DNA of 64,000 nucleotides from Arthrobacter_N sp051262515 (GCF_051262515.1 NZ_JBIMER010000012.1:19485-83484); one strand, 5' to 3'. Positions 32,811 through 42,577 are shown, numbered from the stretch's first letter. Notes: generated by a model from the sequence alone, not told the origin. Made by a program: numbers and translations.

Positions 32811-34082
32811 ATGTTGTTGCCGTCCCTCGACGAACTGAAGAACGCCCGCATCCGCCCCGAGGACAAGGGGCTGCCGCAGCGGGCCGTCGGCCTGACGGTG
32901 GGCGAGTTCCTGGCCACCGGACCGAAGCTGTCCGAGTTCTGGACGCCGCTGGTGGTGCTGGACGACTCCCGACTCAGGCACAACGTGTCCGTCCTGGCGG
33001 ACTGGTGCGCCGGGCATGGCTTCGAGCTCATGCCCCACGGAAAGACGACGATGGCGCCGCTGCTCTGGCGCCGGCAGTTGGAGGCGGGCGCCACGGGGAT
33101 CACCCTGGCGACCATGGGGCAGGTGCGGGCCGCGCGCGGCTTCGGGTTCGATTCGATCATGTTGGCCAACGAACTCGTCTTCCCGGATGCGCTGCGCTAT
33201 ATCGCGGGCGAGCTGGCGGATCCGGATTTCGAGTTCCATTGTTGGGCGGATTCGGTGGCCGGTGTGGAGGCGATGGACGAGGCGCTCGCCGGGGCTCAGG
33301 CGCACCGTCCGCTGAACGTGTGCGTGGACCTTGGCTGGGCGGACAACGGGCGCACCGGCGTCCGCACGGTCGCCGAGGCGGTTGCCATCGCTGACCGGAT
33401 CGAGCGCTCCAGCCATCTGCGGCTGGCCGGCATCGCCGCCTACGAGGGCACCCTGGCGCACGATCGGTCGGCGGAGGGCGTCTCGCGCGTGCGGCGCTAC
33501 CTGGAATCCGTCGTCGAGTTCCACGGTGCGCTCGCCGGCAGGTTCGGGGACGCGGAGATGCTGGTGACGATCGGCGGGAGCGCGTTCTTCGACGTCGTCG
33601 CCGAGATCCTGGCGCCGGCGATGGCCGCGGCGCGGAACACCCGGTGGGTTCTCCGGTCCGGCGCGTACATCACGCACGACGAGGGCTTCTACCAGTCCGT
33701 CTCGCCGCTGGACGCGGCCGTCGCCGGACCCGCGGACGCGCTGAGGCCGGCCGCGCGGGGCCTTGCGCGCGTCATCTCCCATCCCGAACCCGGGCTTTCG
33801 CTGCTCGACGGCGGCAAGCGCGACTTCCCCTACGACGAGGACCTGCCCGTTCCGCTGGCACGCGCTGGGTCCGGCCCCGCGACGCTCGCGCACAGGACCA
33901 CACAACTGGCCGATCAGCACACCTTCGTCCGCGGGGCGGAGGACGACCAGCTGGAGGTCGGGACGCTGGTTTGGCTCGGCCTATCCCACCCCTGCACCAC
34001 CTTCGACAAGTGGCGGATCATCCCGGTCGTGGCCGAGTTCGGCTCGGAGGACGTCGTGGAACTGGTCCAGACGTACTTCTAG
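32811..34082 (+). CDS. Fold-III PLP D-amino-acid deaminase / D-threonine aldolase family
   Basis: A 423-residue fold-type III PLP enzyme of the D-serine dehydratase-like family. The PLP lysine is in LMPHGKTTMAP (Lys78). The barrel shows GITLATMGQVRAA and MLANELVF, and a C-terminal zinc site is visible as HPCTTFDKW (His393, Cys395). Relatives are D-serine dehydratases, D-threonine aldolases and amino acid deaminases acting on D-amino acids. The ATG at 32811 has GAGGA upstream; the frame is open far upstream (to 32445), overlapping the small gene, but only in a shadow frame. Confidence 0.82.
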   Translation: MLLPSLDELKNARIRPEDKGLPQRAVGLTVGEFLATGPKLSEFWTPLVVLDDSRLRHNVSVLADWCAGHGFELMPHGKTTMAPLLWRRQLEAGATGITLATMGQVRAARGFGFDSIMLANELVFPDALRYIAGELADPDFEFHCWADSVAGVEAMDEALAGAQAHRPLNVCVDLGWADNGRTGVRTVAEAVAIADRIERSSHLRLAGIAAYEGTLAHDRSAEGVSRVRRYLESVVEFHGALAGRFGDAEMLVTIGGSAFFDVVAEILAPAMAAARNTRWVLRSGAYITHDEGFYQSVSPLDAAVAGPADALRPAARGLARVISHPEPGLSLLDGGKRDFPYDEDLPVPLARAGSGPATLAHRTTQLADQHTFVRGAEDDQLEVGTLVWLGLSHPCTTFDKWRIIPVVAEFGSEDVVELVQTYF

Positions 34083-34150
34083 GCTCGGCGTTAGATCCCG
34101 CGTGGAGGTCCGTCGGACGATGGGCCGTACCCCAAGGGTGGTGGGCCGAT

Positions 34151-34708
34151 TCAGAAGGGCGGCGGGTCGTCGTCCGGGGGAGGCGCCACGCCTTCGGCGT
34201 TCACGCGGTGTGCGGTCGCGCGGTGTGTGGATGCCCGAGGGGTTCCGCCGTCCGCCGACAACAACGGCTGGCGTTTCCGCATGGCCCGGATGCGGGGTCG
34301 GGAAGGATTCACGTGGCGTGCGGTGCTGCGGCGGGGCTTCGAGGGATCCTGCTCCGGGGTGTGGTCGCTGATGTACAGCTCGGCCATGAGCCAGGGGTAG
34401 TCGTCGCCACCAAGTGATTCGTAGGAATCGATGTCCACCTGCCGTTGGGCGTCGATGTATTCCTGGGTGCGCGCGAGTTCGTCGCGCCGGCGCAGTGACG
34501 CGAGGGCCTCATCGGCGTCGGCGGACGGCCATTCGAGGTTCTTCTCGGCCCACGCGATCAGCTCGGCGTTCGAGTGCTCGATGGTTTCCGGATCGGGCTG
34601 CGAGGCGGGGGCGTCCCAGGGATCCCACGAGTCCTCCGTGGCATCGCGGTGGCCACCGGCATTCGGCTCGTCCCTGCCGACAGGCTCGGTGCCGCGGCGA
34701 GGATCGTC
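34151..34708 (-). pseudogene. Same-frame continuation of the DUF222-HNH gene after its stop
   Basis: The TGA that ends the HNH gene is followed in the same frame by 185 open codons, beginning DDPRRGTEPVGRDEP and passing through IEHSNAELIAWAEKNLEW and SYESLGGDDYPWLMAELYI to an acidic Pro-rich end (PPPDDDPPPF). Composition is protein-like, there is no in-frame ATG near its beginning, and DUF222-HNH proteins I recall often end in a similar acidic Pro-rich tail. I read this as the detached C-terminus of a longer ancestor cut by one nonsense change. Restart at an internal GTG (34438) is an alternative. Confidence 0.55.
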
Positions 34709-36304
34709 TCAGCCCGGTGAGGCCTTCACCGCGGGGTCGGAGGCTTTCGCCAGGTACTCGGCAGCGCCCGTTGGATTTGCCCAAGGGGCCTCGGGTGTGG
34801 ACTTCCGGGCGGTGTTCCAGAGGGTGGAGACCAACAGGGTCCCGTTCGGGAGTTGCTCCATGGTGAGAATGCCGAGGGATTTAAGGCGGTGACATCGCTT
34901 GCATAGCAAGGCAAGGTTATTCAGATCTGTGGTCCCGCCGTGCTGCCATTCGACGGTGTGGTCCGGTTCGCACCAGACTGCGGGCCGGTTGCAGCCCGGC
35001 GTGCGGCAGGTATGGTCGCGGTGGGTCAGCGCTCGGCGTTGTGCTGGCGTGGGACGGTAGCGCTCGTGCGCCCAATCGATGATGGCGCCGTCGAACGGAT
35101 CCGTCAGGATCCGCCACCATGAGGGGGCCTGGGCCAGCAGCATCGCGGCGGATTCCTCGTCGATCGCGCCGAGCCGTTGCGCGGTGGGCACAGCGGCTCC
35201 TGGAGGGAGCGGAACGCTGCCGAGGCCGCCTGTACGCTGTCCGCTGGAATGCATACCGCCAGCATTTCGATCGGCAGGCTGGTTGTCGTCATTTTCGTTG
35301 CCAGCATTCTGGTTGTCGGCGCGGAGACCGGGCAGTAGGGTTGCCGGAACGGTGATGGTGACATGTGGTTGGACGTTCTCAAGCCCAGAGCCGTCGGGGC
35401 CGGCGAGCATGTGGTCACTGAAGACATCGGTGCGCAACTGATCCATGGTGCGGACTTCGGTCGGGTCGTCTCCGTCTTCGGCCGCACCGCCGGCCAGTTC
35501 CCGGGCGTTCTTCTTGAGGACTTGAGCCTGGTTGTGCACGCGATCGTAGATGGCCTCCGCCTTCGCCGCTTCCAGCGCGACGGTCAGATAGGCCAGGCCG
35601 TCGCCGCCGGGTTCGATGCGGAAGAACCGCCCCTCGAGGGCCTTCTTCGAGCGCTTGGAGAACGATTCCGGATCGTACTGCTCCAGCAGGTATTTTCCCT
35701 TGGCGCGTATGGAAGCTGGGTTCCGTCCGTCGGCATACGTCAGGAGCTTGAGCCCGAGTTCGTTGCGGCTTGCCTTGGCGGCACGTTCTTCGGCGGAGAC
35801 GGCGCGCACCCAGGTCTCGACGGCGGCCTGATCGGACGCATCGGGTGCCGGAATGGCCCGCGGGGTGATGCGGAGTGCCTGATCGGCGATGGCGTCCACA
35901 TGTGACCCGCCGATGGAACCGGCCGCGAGGGCCTCGAGTACTTCGGGGAGGTCCGTGGCAAGGGTTTCCGCCCGATTGAGGAGCCGTTCGGCGGTCCCGG
36001 CCGAGACCGATTGGACTATGGCGATGTGTTCGACCGCAGCCTCGAATCCCATGTGCGTGACGAGGTTCCCGGTGCGGGCGGAGATGGACATGCCGGGATT
36101 GGAGTCCAGAACGTCGAGGCGCGGGGGCGCCTTCCGCTGGGCATCGTCGTGTAGGCGGATCATGGCCTCATGCGTTCGGGCTTCGGCAAAGCGGCGGAGT
36201 TGCTCGGCCTGCTCGAACTTGGTTCCCGCATTCCTGGTGCGCGCGTCAGGGTCGGGGGTGAGGATCCACCCGCCAACCCTGATCGAATCTTCGTTCGCGT
36301 CCAT
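34709..36304 (-). CDS. DUF222 - HNH endonuclease domain protein (13E12 type)
   Basis: A 531-residue protein. The N-terminal two-thirds is DUF222 (helical, with HIAIVQSVSAGTAERLLNRA and AAKASRNELGLKLL). The C-terminal HNH domain has CRTPGCNRPAVWCEPDHTVEW, then HGGTTDLNNLALLCKRCHR, giving the paired CxxC zinc ligands and the HNH histidines. These proteins are abundant, mobile-looking families in actinobacteria; the target is unknown. The protein ends soon after the nuclease domain (KASPG), with coding-like sequence continuing past the TGA, so it may be C-terminally truncated. No clear ribosome site precedes the ATG at 36304. Confidence 0.78.
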   Translation of the reverse strand: MDANEDSIRVGGWILTPDPDARTRNAGTKFEQAEQLRRFAEARTHEAMIRLHDDAQRKAPPRLDVLDSNPGMSISARTGNLVTHMGFEAAVEHIAIVQSVSAGTAERLLNRAETLATDLPEVLEALAAGSIGGSHVDAIADQALRITPRAIPAPDASDQAAVETWVRAVSAEERAAKASRNELGLKLLTYADGRNPASIRAKGKYLLEQYDPESFSKRSKKALEGRFFRIEPGGDGLAYLTVALEAAKAEAIYDRVHNQAQVLKKNARELAGGAAEDGDDPTEVRTMDQLRTDVFSDHMLAGPDGSGLENVQPHVTITVPATLLPGLRADNQNAGNENDDNQPADRNAGGMHSSGQRTGGLGSVPLPPGAAVPTAQRLGAIDEESAAMLLAQAPSWWRILTDPFDGAIIDWAHERYRPTPAQRRALTHRDHTCRTPGCNRPAVWCEPDHTVEWQHGGTTDLNNLALLCKRCHRLKSLGILTMEQLPNGTLLVSTLWNTARKSTPEAPWANPTGAAEYLAKASDPAVKASPG

Positions 36305-36468
36305 GTATAAACTCTAGAACTTGATACCGACAATTTGGCGGGGATCCAGATATTGGGGACAACTTCCCGTGCTCGCGCGAGGCTGGCTCCCTGGGGAGGG
36401 TTGGTGTGCGTCGCCCACGCCCCGCCAAAGCGGTCGGACGCCCTCGGCCAAGGCGACCCAGCGCCGCG

Positions 36469-36494
36469 GGCCCGCCGCGATATCGCGGCGGGCC
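36469..36494. terminator. 26-bp perfect palindrome
   Basis: Two 13-bp halves (GGCCCGCCGCGAT and its complement) with no loop, 18 bp downstream of the MHS transporter stop codon. It is probably its terminator. Confidence 0.6.
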
Positions 36495-36512
36495 AACGGC
36501 GTCGAACGTTGG

Positions 36513-37394
36513 TTATTTGATGGTGGCGAGGTCCCGGTCGCGTCCCTCGGGTGCGAGCATCACGGCGACCGCGCAGACAGCCAGCACGCCAACCCAGAGG
36601 CCGCCGAGGGCGATCGTGCCCGCCGTCGCAGCCATGATGCCGGCCGCGATCATCGGCGTGAAACCGGCGCCGATCGTCGAGGACGCCTGGTAGGCGATCG
36701 ACGAGCCGGTGTAGCGAACGCGGGTCGGGAACATCTCGGCGATGAAGGCGGCGAGCGGGCCGAACATGAAGCCTTGGATGGCCTGTCCCAGGATGACCGT
36801 CGTGGCGTACCCGGAGACGGTGCCGGTGCCCACCAGATGCAGGATCGGGAAGGCCGCGGCCATGCCGGCGACCATGCCCGCCAGGAGGATCTTCTTGCGG
36901 CCGTACCTGTCGCACAGCCGCGCGCTGACGATGGTGGCGCCGAGCATCGCGACGGCGGCCAGGGCCTTGGCGTTGAGCACGCCGGTCTTGTCCGCGCCGT
37001 GGGACACGGCCTCGCTGACGGCCCAGACGGTGACCATGCCGGCCATGGTGAACTGCGCGACGCCGGCCAAGGTGCCGAGGGCGAGCTGGCGCGGGTGGCG
37101 GCCAAACACCTCGAGGATCGGCAGGCGGCGCTTTTCAGCCTCGTGGTCCAGTTTCTGGAACAGCGGGCTCTCGGAGATCTTGAGCCGGATCACCAGGGCG
37201 ATGGCCACAAGCACTGCGCTGATCAGGAAGGGGATCCGCCAACCCCAGGCGAGGAACTGCTCGTCCGGCAGCAGCGTGGCCGCGGACATGGCCAGGGTGG
37301 CCAGGGCCGCGCCGGCGGGAGCTCACATGTTGGCGAAGCCGGCCGCGAAGCCGCGCTTGCCGCCCGGGGCCTGCTCGAGGGCGATGAGCATGAT
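36513..37394 (-). pseudogene. Broken MHS-family (metabolite:H+ symporter) transporter
   Basis: The C-terminal two-thirds of an MHS/MFS carrier. WGWRIPFLISAVLV, RLCDRYGRKKIL and FPTRVRYTGSSIAYQ are typical of shikimate/citrate/proline symporters. Upstream in the same frame LIALEQAPGGKRGFAAGFANM is followed by TGA and then APAGAALATLAM. The family reads ...LGAPAG there, so a GGA-to-TGA nonsense change is likely. Further upstream the first four or so helices are absent. The remaining 258-codon ORF starts in the middle of the protein and should not make a working transporter. Confidence 0.78.
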
Positions 37395-37649
37395 CGCTCG
37401 GGAATGCCAAGGTGCGTGCGCTGCGCGACTTCGCGACGTCGGAACTGGGGTGAGAGCGTGGCGCCGATGCAGCGCGCGGCGCCGGACGCGTAGGCACGGG
37501 TTGAGGTTCGCGCCGGAGGGGCACCACGGAGGCAATCGGACGACGGTAGCGTCGGCACCCATGGACCGCGCGGGCTTGGACGATGCCCGGCGGGGTCGAT
37601 GGTGCCGCCTTGGAATCAGCCCCCAGGCAGTTGCATCCAGCCGTCCCTC

Positions 37650-38375
37650 TCAGGAGGACATTCGGGTGCGCGCGGAAGGGGGCTGGCGCATTTGGAGCCC
37701 GTGGGGTTGGCCCTCTTCGAACGCCTGGGCGAATCGCATGAAGGCCTGCGTCAGGTGCTGACGCATGGCCTCTTCGGCCTGTCCCGCATCGCAGTCCCTG
37801 ATGGCCTCCCAGACTGCGCGGTGCTCTGCGTGGGTGATCTCGCCGCCGATGTCCGCCGGGTAGAGCCTGAACATGTGCAAATGGCAGTGCGTTTGGGCGT
37901 AGGCACCTTGGACCACGCGGTTGCCCGTGGCCGAGAGGATCAGGTCGTGGAACCGCGCGTCGTGTCCGACGAGGCCGCTGCGGATGTCCGCTACGTCACC
38001 GACATGCGCCTCGAACTCGTCGAGTTCCCTCGCCAACCTGCGCGCCGGGTTGTCCAGGCGATCGACGGCGACGGATCGCGCCGCCCATGGTTCAACCAGC
38101 AGCCGGAACTCGAATAGCTCGCGGAGTCCGGCAAGATCCAGGAGTGCCGTGGTGCTGTAACCGCGGCCAGACGTGGCCACCACGAGGTTGTCCCCCTGCA
38201 ACCTGTGGAGGGCTTCGCGCACCGGTGTCGGGGAGACCCCAAGACTCCGGGAAACGGCTTCGATGTTCACCCGCGTCCCCGGCGGTATCCGGTTGGCGAG
38301 GATCTGCGCGCGCAGCTCCTCGTACACCTCGCCGGTCGACAGCTTCGCCCGAGCGGTGGCCCGTTCCTCATCCAC
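37650..38375 (-). CDS. GntR/FCD family transcriptional regulator of the sugar-acid operon
   Basis: A 241-residue FadR-type repressor. The N-terminal winged helix has the GntR pattern (EVYEELRAQILANRIPPGTRVN, GVSPTPVREALHRLQGDNLV). The C-terminal FCD domain carries the metal-site His/Asp set: FEFRLLVEPWAARS, GHDARFHDLIL, HCHLHMF and HAEHRAVWEAI. FCD regulators bind small carboxylic acids such as sugar acids. It is divergent from the Ldh-TRAP-dehydratase operon, with an inverted repeat between them, so it probably represses that operon until substrate binds. Confidence 0.85.
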   Translation of the reverse strand: MDEERATARAKLSTGEVYEELRAQILANRIPPGTRVNIEAVSRSLGVSPTPVREALHRLQGDNLVVATSGRGYSTTALLDLAGLRELFEFRLLVEPWAARSVAVDRLDNPARRLARELDEFEAHVGDVADIRSGLVGHDARFHDLILSATGNRVVQGAYAQTHCHLHMFRLYPADIGGEITHAEHRAVWEAIRDCDAGQAEEAMRQHLTQAFMRFAQAFEEGQPHGLQMRQPPSARTRMSS

Positions 38376-38492
38376 GTGTACCCCTTTGTTCCACGGTCCT
38401 GAACCTGAACTCTACGAGAGTGCGGGCCTCCGTGTGGCGGAAATGACCCCGAGGGATTGATTTCCAAACCCTCTTGCAATGCTCCAAGAATC

Positions 38493-38518
38493 ATATAGGG
38501 TTTTCATCAATCCTATAT
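38493..38518. promoter_or_regulatory. Inverted repeat in the GntR/operon divergent promoter
   Basis: ATATAGG and CCTATAT, perfect 7-bp arms separated by 12 bp, in an AT-rich 90-bp stretch 23 bp upstream of the Ldh start codon. It is the best candidate for the FCD regulator's site. Confidence 0.55.
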
Positions 38519-38540
38519 TCAATGTAACGAAGGGCACATT

Positions 38541-39602
38541 TTGTCGCAGCAGACCTACCCCACCGCGGACCTGATCCGCTTTGCGTCCGAAGTGCTCCAG
38601 CGCGTCGACGTTCCCGCCCGGGACGCGGACCTCACCGCAACGTCACTCGTCGAGGCGGACGTGCGCGGCGTCAGTTCCCACGGGCTTCTGCGCCTGTCCC
38701 TCTATGTGGCGGCCATCGAGCAGGGTGGCATCAATCCCCACCCGAGGATTCGCATGGTCGGCGACACGGGGTCGGCGGCACTGCTTGACGCCGACGGCGC
38801 CTTGGGGCAAGTCGCGATGCAGGCCGCTGTCGATTACGCCATATCGAACACCACCGACCGGGGCTTGAGTGCCGTGGCCGTACAGGGCAGCAGCCACTAC
38901 GGAGCCGGCGCCTTCTGGACCGACCAGCTGGCCGCCGAGGGGATGGTCGCCATCCTCACGTCCACAACGGGACCGATCGTTGCCCCGTACGGTGGCATCG
39001 AGAAGATCTTCGGCACCAACCCGCTGACGATCGCGGCACCCAGCTCGGACACGCATCCGCTGACAGCGGACCTGGCCACCAGCACCGGCGCCTACGGGAA
39101 GATCATCGCCGCACGGAACGAGGGAACCCCGATCCCCGAGGGCTGGGCCGTGGGCCCGGACGGCGAGCCGACGACCGACCCCAACGCCGCGATGGCCGGA
39201 GCCCTGATTCCCTTCGGCGGGCACAAGGGATCGGCGGTCTCGGCGCTGCTGGAGGCCGTGTCGGCCTCGCTCGGCACCGGAACCTACGCCCACGAAACCG
39301 AGGACATCTGGTCCAACCCGGCCTCCAGGATGAACACCGGACACCTGCTCATCGCGCTCGACACCGGCGCCTTCGCAGGCAGGAAACACACGGAGGGACG
39401 GGTCGCACAGCTGCAGGAGCGCATCCGCTCGGCCGGTGCCCACGGCGCCGAAGTGCTGGCGCCAGGCGATCCCGAACACCTGCGTGCTGAGGGGAACCGG
39501 CACGACGTCGCCCTCGCCGCGTCCACCTCCGGCCTGCTGGACGCGCTCGCCGAACGGCTCGGGGCACGAGCCCCCGGGCGCAGCGCCGCGCACACCGCAT
39601 AG
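38541..39602 (+). CDS. Malate/L-lactate dehydrogenase (Ldh2) family oxidoreductase
   Basis: A 353-residue NAD(P)-dependent oxidoreductase of the MDH/LDH-2 family (YiaK, ComC, AllD relatives). The family signatures VSSHGLLRLSLYV with the catalytic His, SSHYGAGAFW, PYGGIEKIFGTNPL and ALIPFGGHKGSAVSALLE are all present. Members reduce 2-oxo acids such as 2,3-diketogulonate or oxidise hydroxyacids. Its place at the head of a TRAP/sugar-acid operon fits a diketo or 2-oxo sugar-acid substrate. The start is a TTG at 38541 with AAGGG upstream. Confidence 0.8.
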   Translation: MSQQTYPTADLIRFASEVLQRVDVPARDADLTATSLVEADVRGVSSHGLLRLSLYVAAIEQGGINPHPRIRMVGDTGSAALLDADGALGQVAMQAAVDYAISNTTDRGLSAVAVQGSSHYGAGAFWTDQLAAEGMVAILTSTTGPIVAPYGGIEKIFGTNPLTIAAPSSDTHPLTADLATSTGAYGKIIAARNEGTPIPEGWAVGPDGEPTTDPNAAMAGALIPFGGHKGSAVSALLEAVSASLGTGTYAHETEDIWSNPASRMNTGHLLIALDTGAFAGRKHTEGRVAQLQERIRSAGAHGAEVLAPGDPEHLRAEGNRHDVALAASTSGLLDALAERLGARAPGRSAAHTA

Positions 39603-39651
39603 ACCCACGACCACACACCAACGCACCCAACGAAGTTCGAAGGAGAACACC

Positions 39652-40701
39652 GTGAACAACCCACAGAACGCCAAGTCGCCATCCGCCAAGTACGTCTCCA
39701 CCGCCGTCAAGCTGTCCGTGGCCGCAACGGCCGCGCTGATGCTCGCCAGCTGCGGCGTCGGCGGACCCGTGGACACCGACGCCGCACAGGCCGGCAACAG
39801 TGACGACAAGGTCCTGCGCCTTGCGCACGTCTACGAGGCGGCGCACCCTGTCGAGAGCTGCGGTGTCAAAACCATCAAGGAGGAGCTTGACGGAAGCGGA
39901 ATCACCGTCGAGAGCTACCCGGCAGCGCAGCTGGGCAGCGAGGCCGAGTCGCTGGAGCAGGTGGCTTCCGGCGGGCTCGACATGGCCGTCGCCGGCCCCT
40001 CGTTCCTCGGTGTGTGGCACGAACCGGCGGCCGTCCTCGACGGCGCTTACCTCTTCGAGGACGTCGACCACTTCGTGGAGACCATCGAGGGCCCCCTCAT
40101 GCAGGGCGTCTACGACGACATGGAGGCCGACGCCGGCATCAAGGTTCTCGCTGGTTGGTACTACGGCACGCGCCACGTCACCGCCAACAAGGAAATCAAC
40201 GGCCCCGAGGACATGGCCGGCATCAAGATCCGGACGCCCGACGCGCCGCTGTACCTGACCAACACGAAGATCATGGGCGGAACGGCGACGCCGATGGCCC
40301 TCGACGAGGTCTACCTGGCGCTCCAGCAGGGCGTCATCGACGCGCAGGAGAACCCGATTCCGACGATCAACACCGCCAAGTTCCACGAGGTCCAGGAATA
40401 CATCAACCTGACCGGCCACATGATCCAGGGCGTCAACGTCGTCACCGGGTCCGCCCTCTTCGAGTCCCTCGACGAGGGCCAGCGCACCGCCCTGGAGGGT
40501 GCCATGGAGGCGGCCGCGGTGAGCGTGCGGGAGTGCGTCGAAACGCAGGAGAAGGATGTGCTCGAGGAGTGGAAGTCCGGCGACGGCATCAAGGTCAACG
40601 AGGACGTGGACCGCGAGGAGTTCGCCAAGCGTGCCGGCGAGATGCTGCCGTCCGAGGTTTCCTGGGGTGACCTCTACAAGGAAATCCAGGCCGCCAAGTG
40701 A
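39652..40701 (+). CDS. dctP: TRAP transporter substrate-binding lipoprotein
   Basis: A 349-residue DctP-family binding protein. The GTG at 39652 (GGAG upstream) starts a lipoprotein signal with lipobox MLASCG (Cys at residue 36 or so). Family features include LRLAHVYEAAHPV, the YPAAQLGSEAESLEQV loop, KIRTPDAPLY with the conserved carboxylate-binding Arg, and LQQGVIDAQENPIPTI. It captures an organic acid, here most likely an aldonate, and delivers it to DctQM. The stop overlaps the dctQ start (GTGA). Confidence 0.88.
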   Translation: MNNPQNAKSPSAKYVSTAVKLSVAATAALMLASCGVGGPVDTDAAQAGNSDDKVLRLAHVYEAAHPVESCGVKTIKEELDGSGITVESYPAAQLGSEAESLEQVASGGLDMAVAGPSFLGVWHEPAAVLDGAYLFEDVDHFVETIEGPLMQGVYDDMEADAGIKVLAGWYYGTRHVTANKEINGPEDMAGIKIRTPDAPLYLTNTKIMGGTATPMALDEVYLALQQGVIDAQENPIPTINTAKFHEVQEYINLTGHMIQGVNVVTGSALFESLDEGQRTALEGAMEAAAVSVRECVETQEKDVLEEWKSGDGIKVNEDVDREEFAKRAGEMLPSEVSWGDLYKEIQAAK

Positions 40702-41249
40702 TCCCACAGCACCCCGACGAGCCGGACTTCCTGGAGTCCAAGAGCCGGCTGATCCGCCACCTGGTCAACATTGAACGCGTGGCCGCCTCGGGATTCCTGG
40801 TGGCGACACTGGTCCTCGTGCTCGTCCAGGTGGCCAGCCGCTATCTCTTCAACGCGCCGTTCACCTGGACCGAGGAGCTCGCCCGCTTCGCGCTCGTGTG
40901 GCTGACCTTCATCTCGGCCGGCTTCGTGATGGCGCGGCGGCTGCACGTCACGGTCGACCTCGTGGCGGCGAAGCTCGGCAAACGAGGAGCCATCGTGATG
41001 GACTCCTTCGCCATGCTGGTGGTGCTGGCCGTCTCGGGGGCCATGGCCTGGGCGGGAACGCTGTTCGCGGTGGGGGCCGCCAGGCTCAACGCCCCGGCGA
41101 CGGACCTGCCCATGAGCCTGGTGTACGCGGCCGCCGCGCTCGGGTTCGCCCTGATCTTCCTGCACGGCCTGCTGAACACCTACGTCAACGCCAGGCATCC
41201 GGACCAAGTCCCGGGTGCCATGGAAAACCTCGAAAAAGAAGCCTTCTAA
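40698..41249 (+). CDS. dctQ: TRAP transporter small permease
   Basis: A 183-residue four-helix DctQ protein. FTWTEELARFALVWLTFISA, the family's most conserved stretch, is at about residues 56-75, followed by the RRLHVTVDLV loop. The GTG start at 40698 overlaps the dctP stop by four bases. It forms the membrane complex with DctM. Confidence 0.87.
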   Translation: MIPQHPDEPDFLESKSRLIRHLVNIERVAASGFLVATLVLVLVQVASRYLFNAPFTWTEELARFALVWLTFISAGFVMARRLHVTVDLVAAKLGKRGAIVMDSFAMLVVLAVSGAMAWAGTLFAVGAARLNAPATDLPMSLVYAAAALGFALIFLHGLLNTYVNARHPDQVPGAMENLEKEAF

Positions 41250-41260
41250 GGGGGACCGCT

Positions 41261-42541
41261 ATGACACTGACACTTATGCTTGTCGGCCTCCTGCTTCTGC
41301 TCGCGCTGCGGGTGCCGGTGGCGATCGCCCTGCTGGTTCCCTCGCTTGTGTACGTCATCATGGATCCGACTGCTTCGCTCGGCATTGCCGTGCAGCAGAC
41401 GACGTCGGGGGTCAACAGCTTCGCGATCCTCGCGGTTCCGCTGTTCATCCTGCTCGGAAACGTCGCCAACATCTCGGGCGTCTCCGACCGGCTGTACACG
41501 ACGGCGGTGGCCTTCCTCGGCCACATCCGCGGCAGTCTCGGCTACGTCAACATCGCCACGAGCTTCGGCTTTTCGTGGATGAGTGGGGCCGCGATCGCCG
41601 ACGCCGCGGCCATGGGCAAGATCCAGGTGCCGGCGATGAGGAAGCGCGGCTACAGCGATGAGTTCAGCCTCGGCATCACGGGCGCCTCCTCCCTCATCGC
41701 CCCAATGATCCCGCCGAGCATCCCGGCCATCATCTACGCGGTCACCGCTGGGGTCTCGGTCGGCGCACTTTTCATGGCCGGCATTATCCCCGCGCTGGTC
41801 CTCATCCTCTGCCTCGTCGGCATGGTCTGGTGGCTGACACGGAAGCAGCACCACCTCAAGATGGACAAGTCATCGTGGGGCGAACGCGGGCGTTCCCTGA
41901 TCGGCGCTCTGCCGGCCTTCGGCGCCGGCGTCGTCGTCCTCGGCGGAATCCTCAGTGGGATCTTCACCCCCACCGAGGCCTCGGGCATCGGCGTCCTCTA
42001 CATCTTCATTCTGGCCCTCATCTACGGGTCGCTGACCTGGCGGAAGACCTACCGGATCCTTCTCGGCTCCGTGGAAACCTCCGGCTCCGTGCTGCTCATC
42101 GTCGCCGCAGCCGCGCTGTTCGGATGGGTTCTGGCCCGCGAGCAGGCGCCGCAATTGGCCGCCGACTTCATCCTGAACTTCACCAACCACCCAATCGTCT
42201 TCCTCATCCTGGTCAACGTGCTGCTGCTGATCATCGGCACCGTGCTGGAACCGACGGCGGCCATCCTCATCCTCGTGCCCGTCCTGGGGCCCGTGGCGGA
42301 GACTTTCGGCCTCAGCCCGGTCCACTTCGGCGTCGTCGTTATCTTCAACCTCCTCATTGGGCTGCTGACCCCACCGGTCGGACTGGTGTTGTTCGTGCTC
42401 TCGAGCGTGACCAACATCCCGGTTCCGACCGTGATCAAGGGCGTGCTTCCCTTCTTCATCCCCATGCTCGTGACGCTGCTCGTCATCACCTTCGTCCCGG
42501 CGCTCAGCCTTTGGTTGCCGTCGCTGCTCGGCTTCGTCTAA
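41261..42541 (+). CDS. dctM: TRAP transporter large permease
   Basis: A 426-residue DctM subunit with about 12 hydrophobic segments. Characteristic stretches are AVPLFILLGNVANISGVSDRL, SGAAIADAAAMGKIQVPAM, ASSLIAPMIPPSIPAIIYA and, near the end, PVHFGVVVIFNLLIGLLTPPVGLVLF. It is the Na+-coupled channel of the TRAP system. The ATG at 41261 follows GGGGGACC, 12 bp after dctQ. Confidence 0.89.
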   Translation: MTLTLMLVGLLLLLALRVPVAIALLVPSLVYVIMDPTASLGIAVQQTTSGVNSFAILAVPLFILLGNVANISGVSDRLYTTAVAFLGHIRGSLGYVNIATSFGFSWMSGAAIADAAAMGKIQVPAMRKRGYSDEFSLGITGASSLIAPMIPPSIPAIIYAVTAGVSVGALFMAGIIPALVLILCLVGMVWWLTRKQHHLKMDKSSWGERGRSLIGALPAFGAGVVVLGGILSGIFTPTEASGIGVLYIFILALIYGSLTWRKTYRILLGSVETSGSVLLIVAAAALFGWVLAREQAPQLAADFILNFTNHPIVFLILVNVLLLIIGTVLEPTAAILILVPVLGPVAETFGLSPVHFGVVVIFNLLIGLLTPPVGLVLFVLSSVTNIPVPTVIKGVLPFFIPMLVTLLVITFVPALSLWLPSLLGFV

Positions 42542-42577
42542 CCACCACAAAACTCATCACAGGAAGGCACCACCACG

